From Simkaniaceae bacterium (GTDB taxonomy: Bacteria > Chlamydiota > Chlamydiia > Chlamydiales > Simkaniaceae), in contig CP073762.1 of NCBI GenBank assembly GCA_018399055.1, positions 1,302,001-1,366,000 of the forward strand: 64,000 nt of DNA. The letters run 5' to 3'. The notes under the pieces are model-generated. The model searched no databases. It worked only from the letters and a program-made list of their open reading frames with translations, and was not told where the DNA came from. The position numbers and the translations under genes are program-made. Within the stretch, counting starts at the first letter, position 1, and the number at the start of each line of letters is the position of its first letter. This document shows, piece by piece, positions 57,745 to 64,000 of this stretch.

Positions 57745-59888
57745 ACTTCTCTAAGTTGAGCATTCACAACATCCCTACACATTCCTCTTCTGACATTAGA
57801 AGCACCTGAAAGATGTGTTGGATATCTTGTATGGAAAGTTAAGTTTGAAATATTAGAGAGCAGTTCAAGATAATTTCTTCTTTCTAAAGGAGCCCCGGAC
57901 TCAACAAGATCGACTCTTCCCGATCCGACTCGTAGCAATGAGAAAATAGCAAACAACTTTACCAACAGATCCATTGTATGGACGGAACAAACTTCCTCTT
58001 CTCTTGAAGGGCTAGGGATAAGTGGGTATAATGACGACGTGTAACCGTTAACACGATCTTCCACTTGACTCCCAAGTTTCGCATGTTCGATCGTTAGAAA
58101 GGAATCTAAGAATGGTTTAATTCCTTCAATAAGATCTCTTCTTCTTTCTCCACCATAATAGTCACTTAAGAGCTCCTCTATGATTCTCGTGCGAATTTCT
58201 TCTAGCTCCCTTGATCGGCCAATGGGGGCATCTATGTTTTGAATCTCTGTTTGCTCCATGATTGTTACTAATTGCCTCTTATATCGATCTATGAGACCTC
58301 TTACTAGATCTGTATCTAGAATTCTGCAAAACTCATTAAACTCTCTAATGACAAGTCCTTTTTCATCCAACAGATATTCTTCTCTAAGCCTAAACATTGC
58401 TTCCTCACCATTCTGCAAAGCTTCTTGGAGCACAGCAAAATGTTCACCCTCACCTGCTAAAAACTCCCTTCCTTCTGTAAGAGAGTGACGAAATGTATCG
58501 AGCCATGCAGCAATAATTTCTTCTTGACCTTCTGAAAAAACATTATGACTAATGGCTTGAATGGTCTCCTGATTTGCCTGAATGGGCTGTTCAACAGCTT
58601 GAATTCTATTCGCTAAATTTTGCATAAGCATCGCAGTTAGCTGAGTCCTTGCAGACCTTACCGCTTCTATTTCTTGACCATCTAACCCTTCTCCAATTTC
58701 TTCCATGTTATAGTCCCTTCCGAGGAGCCCTTGAGAAAACTTTGAATATATATCAAAATTATAGGCAACATGGCTTAAATAAAATGAAATCATTAAGTTT
58801 GTAAAATCTCCAATATGAGAAAACTCCAAAGCAGCATAGACAGCCTTATACACAATCATCGATGGAGTCATATTTCTGACATAACTTCCCAAGCTCTCAT
58901 TTGTTCCTGCCATGTACATGCCCAAGTAGTTAAAAAGAAGAGCAACAGAATAGAACCCAAAATCATACCCATACTCCCCTGCTTGATCCTCTACAAAATT
59001 TGACACAGGATTCATTTGGTAGTACTCAGCAGCCAGTGTCAAAAGGATAGCTGCTGCTTGGATCTTTCTTCTATGATTTTCAAAGCTCATCAAAGGAAGG
59101 TTTTCTAACAAATAATAGATCCCTGCAAGGCTGAGCACCCCTCCTGCAGCCCTTCCAAGCGGTCTTGCAATATGATCACAGACTCTTCTTCCTAAAGCTA
59201 CAGCAGGATTCCAATCTGTAGGCAAAATTCCTCCAGACTCATCAATAGCTTGTCCTCCAAGCATTTCTCCAATATTTTCCACCGTAGCATCAATTGTAAC
59301 ACCTAATAACTGATTACGAGAAATGGACTCTTGAAAAGCCCGAAAATCATCTGGTGAGATATCTAGGTCTCTTAGCTCAGCAATTTCCTGATGGATTTCT
59401 GTGAGACGAAAGCATGTCGCAACGCCTACTCTAGCCTCTGCTAATCGCGCATTTAAGGTGCCTGCCGGAGGGTTCTCAATAAGATGATACAACTTGTCAG
59501 TAATTTGCTGAATCTCTTCAACTGTTGGTATTGAGGTTAAAAGAATTGTCCGATCAAAAGCATAAGAACACGCAGCAGAGAGTGCATATGTTTCTTGCTT
59601 TGCTCGAGAAGAAAGTTCTCTCATCTCTCCTCGAAAATCTCTAAGAACCGTTTGATTCCTTGGGTATCCTAAGGCAGAATTTGTCCTTTGAATGATTTGT
59701 GAAAAACCACTAAAGACACCAGTGCATACCGTAGTGACTCCATTGTGAATAGATCTTCTTGCCGTTACTTGAAGATTGGGAAAAGGTGCAGGAAGTCGAT
59801 CCCACAAGGATGATGATACCCCAGCCAAGACCTCGTACGCTCCCACATAAATATCATGCGTCAAACTTGCAGCATTAACTACGCTCAT
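57741..59888 (-). CDS. Large hypothetical protein with central hydrophobic segments
   Basis: A 715-residue protein of unknown family. The N-terminal ~200 residues are helical (TARRSIHNGVTTVCTGVF, LSSRAKQETYALSAACSY). The centre (~245-345) has three or four hydrophobic segments (GGVLSLAGIYYLLENLPLM, AAAILLTLAAEYYQM, FYSVALLFNYLGMYMAG). The C-terminal half is Glu/Arg-rich and probably coiled. No signal peptide is seen. An extended -10 (TGTTATAAT) and GGGAGG ribosome site precede it. Its character matches other candidate secreted proteins of this block, but no direct evidence exists. Confidence 0.7.
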   Translation of the reverse strand: MSVVNAASLTHDIYVGAYEVLAGVSSSLWDRLPAPFPNLQVTARRSIHNGVTTVCTGVFSGFSQIIQRTNSALGYPRNQTVLRDFRGEMRELSSRAKQETYALSAACSYAFDRTILLTSIPTVEEIQQITDKLYHLIENPPAGTLNARLAEARVGVATCFRLTEIHQEIAELRDLDISPDDFRAFQESISRNQLLGVTIDATVENIGEMLGGQAIDESGGILPTDWNPAVALGRRVCDHIARPLGRAAGGVLSLAGIYYLLENLPLMSFENHRRKIQAAAILLTLAAEYYQMNPVSNFVEDQAGEYGYDFGFYSVALLFNYLGMYMAGTNESLGSYVRNMTPSMIVYKAVYAALEFSHIGDFTNLMISFYLSHVAYNFDIYSKFSQGLLGRDYNMEEIGEGLDGQEIEAVRSARTQLTAMLMQNLANRIQAVEQPIQANQETIQAISHNVFSEGQEEIIAAWLDTFRHSLTEGREFLAGEGEHFAVLQEALQNGEEAMFRLREEYLLDEKGLVIREFNEFCRILDTDLVRGLIDRYKRQLVTIMEQTEIQNIDAPIGRSRELEEIRTRIIEELLSDYYGGERRRDLIEGIKPFLDSFLTIEHAKLGSQVEDRVNGYTSSLYPLIPSPSREEEVCSVHTMDLLVKLFAIFSLLRVGSGRVDLVESGAPLERRNYLELLSNISNLTFHTRYPTHLSGASNVRRGMCRDVVNAQLREV

Positions 59889-59916
59889 TATAAACCTCCC
59901 AATTTATTAAGTATTA

Positions 59917-59925
59917 ATTATAACA
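59917..59925 (-). promoter_or_regulatory. Extended -10 promoter of the 715-residue protein gene
   Basis: On the minus strand TGTTATAAT lies 29 bases before the ATG, in AT-rich DNA. GGGAGG sits between. No -35 match was found. Confidence 0.6.
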
Positions 59926-59979
59926 TAATAATTAATTAAAAGAAGTAAATAAAATCGAATTATTTTATATATAAGTAAC

Positions 59980-60390
59980 TTAAGCCCTCAAGTGGCTCTG
60001 AGATTCTACGTACTTGAAAAAATCACTTAGGTTTCTTAGATTTAATGTATTAGAGAGATCTCCAAATGACCGCCCACGGGCAAGACTCTCTTCAGGAAGA
60101 GAGTCCCGAAAATCAAGAATTTTCTTACCGTCTACCTCCAAGAGCTCTGGAGATTCCTTAACAACTAAATACGCCTTGGCTACAAGACATATTGCTTCAG
60201 TCTCATCTTGAGTCCCAACAAGGAAAAGTAGCCTTTTTGTGAAAGTTTTTGGATTCAATTCTTTAGCAAAGCTTGCCCGACTCTCAAGAGAAAAATTTTC
60301 TCTAACCTGTTGCATTCTTTCCTCTGGACTCGGAGAAAGAAAAAAGCTTTGAACATAGGAAAATCCGGCATTAAATAAGTTTGTAATCAT
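59980..60390 (-). CDS. Hypothetical protein
   Basis: A 136-residue protein. After a short amphipathic start (MITNLFNAGFSYVQSFFLSP) it is polar and helical (EERMQQVRENFSLESRASFAKEL) with a central hydrophobic strand (LLFLVGTQDETEAICLVAKAYLVV). The family is unknown. GAGGGAG lies 5 bases before the ATG. It may be transcribed alone; the upstream gap is AT-rich and shows no clear promoter. Confidence 0.62.
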   Translation of the reverse strand: MITNLFNAGFSYVQSFFLSPSPEERMQQVRENFSLESRASFAKELNPKTFTKRLLFLVGTQDETEAICLVAKAYLVVKESPELLEVDGKKILDFRDSLPEESLARGRSFGDLSNTLNLRNLSDFFKYVESQSHLRA

Positions 60391-60510
60391 ATAACTCCCT
60401 CTCGAATCAAATTTTCAAACAGGAGAGATGATACATTAAAACTAATAATAAGAAAAGCAATTAAAATTGTAGATATAATTGTATGAAAAAAACACTATAC
60501 GTACAAAAAA

Positions 60511-61236
60511 CTAGCAAGCTGTGATTGGGAGAGCTGACTGGTTTATCGGGGCGATTATGCGATCCTGACCAATTACTGCTGACTCATTTATAATACGACT
60601 TTTGAAAAGATAGTCGATGAATAAGGGGTTCTTGAGATAGTTACTCGCATCGTGTCCACCATTTCCAGCATCGATCCATTCTCCATTGGGTCCTAGAACT
60701 GGCGCAACGTAGTTAGAAACAGGATCGTCATTGTGGGCTAGGTTCATAACTGTTTTTGCCATTGCATCAGGGATACGGATCATTCCCCCCATTGCTACAA
60801 CGTGGATACGTCCTTTGTACTGCTCAAGAGCTTGAAGTGCTTGATAGCCTACATGGGCTCCTTGGCTATGAAAGACAAGAAGGATCTCTCGGCTCTTATC
60901 TTGATCTAGATAGGCTTGCACGCGACCTGTTAAGGTCTTTGCGCATGATTCCTTTTCTTCCTGAACCTCGAGCCAAACTTTTACGGCTTTACTCAAGGAG
61001 GAAAGGCCCTGATCTCTCATTTTAGAGTTGTCTGTATTGAGTGCATACCAAGCAAGACGAGCGATTCCCTCAACAAGATGGACACCAATCTTTCCTGCCG
61101 TTTCGAGAGATGTGCTTCCGTTATGAATCACTTCTGTATCGATTCCTGTGAGCTGATTGATCTGCTCAGCAGTTGCTGCCGCGCCACGGGCATCTGTCAA
61201 AATTCCATTGGTATAAATTATTTTACTGACTGCCAT
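60511..61236 (-). CDS. Alpha/beta-hydrolase-like protein
   Basis: A 241-residue protein. A lipase-like nucleophile elbow is seen in LLVFHSQGAHVGY (Ser124), followed by a strand VVAMGGMIRIP, then HNDDPVSNYV (Asp170 or 171) and GGHDASNYL (His195). These could form a Ser-Asp-His triad. The start VSKIIYTNGILTD recalls a chlamydial family (DUF687-like) with a similar opening, though I am not sure of it. No signal peptide. AGGAGGGAGT precedes the ATG. A hydrolase acting on lipids or peptides, possibly secreted, is a reasonable hypothesis. Confidence 0.68.
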   Translation of the reverse strand: MAVSKIIYTNGILTDARGAAATAEQINQLTGIDTEVIHNGSTSLETAGKIGVHLVEGIARLAWYALNTDNSKMRDQGLSSLSKAVKVWLEVQEEKESCAKTLTGRVQAYLDQDKSREILLVFHSQGAHVGYQALQALEQYKGRIHVVAMGGMIRIPDAMAKTVMNLAHNDDPVSNYVAPVLGPNGEWIDAGNGGHDASNYLKNPLFIDYLFKSRIINESAVIGQDRIIAPINQSALPITAC

Positions 61237-61272
61237 ACTCCCTCCTAAATTCGAAGAGAATCATACAAAATC

Positions 61273-61962
61273 TTAGGATTTTTTTCCATGAATGACAAAA
61301 ACGGCCGGAACTTTGCCAAGGGTGGGAAGGTCCTGTTTCCACTTGAGGATTTTGTCGGTTCTAACCCCTTGGTTAGGAAGTGTCAAGTTCCATGACACAG
61401 AAAGGTCTGTTTCGTCCTGAAGACCGTTAACTAAGTTTTTGAGAAGTTTATCGGAGCGGTATGGAGCATCGATAAAGACGTGGGTATGCCCCTTCGGGAG
61501 GGTGCGGAGCTTTTCCTTCAGATCCTCTTCTTTGTGGGGAACATAACCATGAAAGGTAAAGCTTTGAGCTGAAAGACCTGATAGCTGAAGTGCATAAACG
61601 ATAGAGGAGGGTCCAGGAAACGTCTCGACAGGGATTTTTAAACTATGAAGGCGTCTCACAACCACAGCACCTGGATCTGCCATGACAGGAAGGCCTGCAT
61701 CAGAAATCAAACCCCAGGTTTCCCCTTTCTGCAAGGGAGCTATTAGAGCATCAATCTCTTCGATTTCTTTGGTATGTTCATTTAAGAGATGGATAGGGAT
61801 ATCCCGAAAATTTTCAGTGAAACGCTTGAGATAGCGACGTGCTCCTTTCTCACTTTCAGCGATAATACCATCAAGGTTTTGAATCACCTCACCAATACTC
61901 GGGGGCAAAAATGGATCGTGGGAGAGATCTTCTCCAAGTAGATTTGGTAGTAGGTAAAGCAT
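61273..61962 (-). CDS. RsmI-related SAM-dependent methyltransferase (tetrapyrrole methylase fold)
   Basis: A 229-residue protein of the tetrapyrrole methylase superfamily, closest to RsmI-type 16S rRNA methyltransferases. Motifs seen: IIAESEKGARRYLKRF, LISDAGLPVMADPGAVVVRRL, and FPGPSSIVYALQLSGLS, then FTFHGYVP. The N-terminal part is shorter than RsmI (~280), which fits the smaller paralog found in several bacteria. The start overlaps the holA stop by one base (TAATG). Confidence 0.85.
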   Translation of the reverse strand: MLYLLPNLLGEDLSHDPFLPPSIGEVIQNLDGIIAESEKGARRYLKRFTENFRDIPIHLLNEHTKEIEEIDALIAPLQKGETWGLISDAGLPVMADPGAVVVRRLHSLKIPVETFPGPSSIVYALQLSGLSAQSFTFHGYVPHKEEDLKEKLRTLPKGHTHVFIDAPYRSDKLLKNLVNGLQDETDLSVSWNLTLPNQGVRTDKILKWKQDLPTLGKVPAVFVIHGKKS

Positions 61963-62852
61963 TATTTACGTCTCGCTGCTAATTTGGCCCGAAAATGATC
62001 AAGCAAAAGTCCTTGATTTGACACATTCGAGCGCATTTTTAATTCTAAATTAAAGAGCTCCTTTAGCCCTTCTAAATAATACGAAGCTTCAATCCCCGTT
62101 CTCCGAATTTTTTCGAGTTTTTGGGGAGAAGCGCGGGGAGGTTCTTTCCCACTTGCAACCTGCAATCCTAGCTGCAGCTGGTAGCGCAATTGCCCTACTA
62201 GTCCATACAAATCTGTGTCCCCTAAGTGAATGGGGCCACCCCAAACAACGGCTTCAGAAAGTTGCCACCCGCTTTGCTTTGGATCTAAAGAGCAAATCGT
62301 TTTGATCATTTCAAGGGTTACTGTTTTTTCTTCACCAGCATAGACCAAAGCCTTCTCCAACTCCTGAAACAGAAGCGCAAAATCGGCGTGGGAAAATTCT
62401 ACCAAATAGGCTGCCGCATCAACAGCCAAGGTCTTCCGTTTTTCTCGTGCATGCTCAAGGAGCCAACGTTGCAATCGACTTTTTCGATCCCAGGGTTTTT
62501 CTCCTGTTAGATCGAGAGTCACCGCTTCCTTCTCAAGCTTCTTGAAAAAAGGAGGGGGTTTGATTCCCGTCACGATCACCACCCATTCTTCACCAAGTGG
62601 AAGTTCTTTAGCTGCGACTTCATCACAAATAATCACCCCTTTCTCAGCAAACATCGAAGGAGACTCTAGCTGCAATAATAGTTCATCACTTTCACAGCTG
62701 GTCAACGGAATCCCCAGACGCATTGCAATCCGCTCAGCCAAGTGCCGTCGCTCAAATGGATCTTCCATCAAAATAAAATAGAGCTGCGAAGGATGATCCG
62801 GAAGGGCTTCTTCTAGATGTTTTTCAAAAGGGTCAATTTTCAAATATTTCAT
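61962..62852 (-). CDS. holA: DNA polymerase III delta subunit
   Basis: A 296-residue clamp loader subunit that opens the beta clamp. The first domain (to ~125) has YFILMEDPFERRHLAERIAMRLG, then LLLQLESPSMFAEKGVIICDE (FxxxxP-like clamp contact); the second has AAYLVEFSHADFALLFQELEKAL; the C-terminal collar has LYGLVGQLRYQLQLGLQVA. No P-loop is seen, as expected for delta. The length is slightly below the usual 330. It is co-translated with the methylase gene. Confidence 0.85.
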   Translation of the reverse strand: MKYLKIDPFEKHLEEALPDHPSQLYFILMEDPFERRHLAERIAMRLGIPLTSCESDELLLQLESPSMFAEKGVIICDEVAAKELPLGEEWVVIVTGIKPPPFFKKLEKEAVTLDLTGEKPWDRKSRLQRWLLEHAREKRKTLAVDAAAYLVEFSHADFALLFQELEKALVYAGEEKTVTLEMIKTICSLDPKQSGWQLSEAVVWGGPIHLGDTDLYGLVGQLRYQLQLGLQVASGKEPPRASPQKLEKIRRTGIEASYYLEGLKELFNLELKMRSNVSNQGLLLDHFRAKLAARRK

Positions 62853-62874
62853 CTAGGCTAGTTTACCTGAATCT

Positions 62875-63687
62875 CTATTCTCCAGCAAGCAAAGCGGTGT
62901 ATTTCCTTCTCTGATGCTCTAAGGCATCAGCACTCAATTTGAATGATCCAATTAAAATATTTCGAAGTACCGTGAGTTTGCCAAGCCACTCTTGAGCTCC
63001 GTTCTGCGTCATGACCAAATGCATATGCCAATGCGGAACGCTTTGACCAGCATCCTCACCTGTCTTGTGATAAGCAAAAACCTTTTGAATTGGCTTTCCC
63101 TCTTCCTTAAAATAGCCCTGGAGTCTCTCTTGGACAAATTGCGAGAGTTCCATCGCCTCTTGGTATTCTTCTTTTGTGAGCTGGTGAAATGCTGGGCAAT
63201 GCCTTTTGGCAACAATCAGAAAGTGGAGGCGCTCCCCACCGAGACCAATCGGGGCATAGTTATAGAGAACCTGCACTTTCTTGCCATCTAAAACAAGCTG
63301 AGAATCGATGACTTTGCTTTGGCAAAAAGCACAATTTGCGTGCTGCTCAACCTTCGCTGTCGTTTTAGCACCTAAAGAGTCTAAATGAGCATACGTCTCT
63401 TTAAGAACTTTGACCCTATCAGGTGTGAGTTTCCACCCCCCAAAGGTAAAGCGCCAAAGAACCTGAAGCTGCTGCCATGCGCGGCCAAACCATGACTCGG
63501 TCTTTGTGTAAGGGACCATCTGCAAGGGCTCATTGTCCACCTGAAGCGCCATATAACTTTTCGCTATCCCTCTCTCATTCCACAACTGCACAAGTTTTTG
63601 CAAAGTGCCAAAGTTCTCAAAGCCATGTCCACGAACGTTCACAGCGCTGTATGTCAGCCCATCTGTAGGAAAGATTATTTCTTCCAT
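62875..63687 (-). CDS. HIT-superfamily protein
   Basis: A 270-residue protein. The C-terminal part has a histidine triad PHWHMHLV (H219, H221, H223), and C119/C122 in NCAFCQSK could bind zinc with a His, as in HIT/GalT-like enzymes. HIT proteins hydrolyse or transfer nucleotides. The N-terminal ~100 residues (FPTDGLTYSAVNVRGHGFEN) are an extra domain I do not know. GGAG lies upstream of the ATG. It ends 22 bases before holA and probably belongs to the same transcript. Confidence 0.78.
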   Translation of the reverse strand: MEEIIFPTDGLTYSAVNVRGHGFENFGTLQKLVQLWNERGIAKSYMALQVDNEPLQMVPYTKTESWFGRAWQQLQVLWRFTFGGWKLTPDRVKVLKETYAHLDSLGAKTTAKVEQHANCAFCQSKVIDSQLVLDGKKVQVLYNYAPIGLGGERLHFLIVAKRHCPAFHQLTKEEYQEAMELSQFVQERLQGYFKEEGKPIQKVFAYHKTGEDAGQSVPHWHMHLVMTQNGAQEWLGKLTVLRNILIGSFKLSADALEHQRRKYTALLAGE

Positions 63688-63769
63688 TTCATTATCTCCA
63701 AAATAAAAACCACTAAGAGCTTAGAAGCTCTGAGTATAAGAAGCAACCATTATTTTAATAATTAACGAC

Positions 63770-63798
63770 TTGCAATTAATAAGAAACGAGCGTATTAT
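63770..63798 (+). promoter_or_regulatory. Promoter of the histone-like gene
   Basis: TTGCAA at 63770-63775 and TATTAT at 63793-63798 are 17 bases apart. The start would be near 63805, about 18 bases before the first ATG. Confidence 0.6.
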
Positions 63799-63822
63799 TA
63801 ACGCAATTAAATTGATTTTAAA

Positions 63823-64000
63823 ATGTTCATGGTTATCAAAAAGATTTTTAAAAGAAAAAAAACAGCTGCTACTGCTAAGAAGAAGGCTCCCGCTAGAAAA
63901 CGGGCGACTCCTACGCGGAAAAAAGCCGCTCCAAAAAAGAAAGCTGCTACCCGCAAAAAAGCTCCTGTCAAAAAGAAAGTTGCCCTAAAGAAAAAGGTAA
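63823..64000 (+). CDS. hctB: Histone H1-like DNA-binding protein Hc2 (5' part)
   Basis: The frame starting at ATG 63823 (or 63829) is open to the window end. It codes for a run of Lys, Arg, Ala and Pro (VIKKIFKRKKTAATAKKKAP, then RKKAAPKKKAATRKKAP), which is typical of chlamydial Hc2/HctB. In chlamydiae Hc2 condenses the chromosome in elementary bodies late in development. No ribosome site is visible ahead. The C-terminus lies outside. A fragment of ordinary KA-rich histone-like protein is the only alternative. Confidence 0.82.
   Translation, partial: MFMVIKKIFKRKKTAATAKKKAPARKRATPTRKKAAPKKKAATRKKAPVKKKVALKKKV

Noticed and set aside
63770-63988. 72-codon frame across the start of the histone-like gene
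   Set aside because: It is a shifted frame of the KA-rich hctB sequence and begins at the -35 box.
1-64000. CRISPR arrays, rRNA, tRNA and complete insertion sequences
   Set aside because: I looked for regularly spaced repeats, cloverleaf-like segments and transposase frames and saw none. Short tRNAs could still be missed by eye.

Overview
The window reads as part of a chlamydial chromosome from outside the classical Chlamydia genus. The support is a combination: a Pkn1-type kinase fused to a formylglycine-enzyme-like domain, a short RodZ, GatCAB for transamidation, a MOMP-like porin, a Lys/Arg/Ala-rich histone-like Hc2 gene at the right edge, and many hydrophobic or coiled-coil proteins without recognisable families. 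A Simkania- or Waddlia-like lineage is plausible, but the sequence alone does not fix the genus. Genes are dense, often overlapping, and many are coupled by TAATG or ATGA stop/start overlaps.

Layout. 1-1159: the end of a peptide ABC transporter operon. 1171-10273: an amino acid permease with a USP tail, ispH, a low-MW tyrosine phosphatase, pkn1, a YyaL-type thioredoxin-domain protein and rodZ, separated by three palindromic elements. 10347-14399: rnhC, a glycine-rich membrane protein, recN and a beta-barrel-like protein. 14401-17967: a tandem family of three hydrophobic/repeat proteins with remnants of lost copies. 18059-26686: an MFS transporter, several membrane or exported proteins, BrnQ, an SRPBCC-epimerase fusion and a DUF378 protein. 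26895-28469: a secreted protein. 28559-31791: gatCAB. 31909-39862: an M48 peptidase, a TolC/MFP/RND efflux operon and a MOMP-like porin. 39920-41412: xerD and an adenylate kinase.

41589-47936 alternates two large probable lineage-specific proteins with an Fe-S carrier/ferredoxin pair and a small coiled-coil protein. 48006-53210 is a complete 2-oxoglutarate dehydrogenase operon (sucA-sucB-lpdA, minus strand). 53369-55068 holds an acidic coiled-coil protein and hemW. 55082-61236 is an accessory-looking block: two divergent Cro/YdaS-like regulators, a small gene with a broken duplicate, a membrane-anchored protein with a macro-like domain, a 715-residue protein, and an alpha/beta-hydrolase-like protein. 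61273-64000 returns to housekeeping: an RsmI-related methylase, holA, a HIT-family protein and the start of hctB.

The most interesting points are four. First, the 14-18 kb paralog array, where a deletion scar can be read base by base. Second, the macro-domain protein flanked by a duplicated C-terminal fragment. Third, a pair of ~163-bp fold-back elements with compensatory changes and TAA flanks. Fourth, several genes whose -10 box lies so close to the start codon that the mRNA should be leaderless. All functional calls come from reading motifs by eye; no database search was run.
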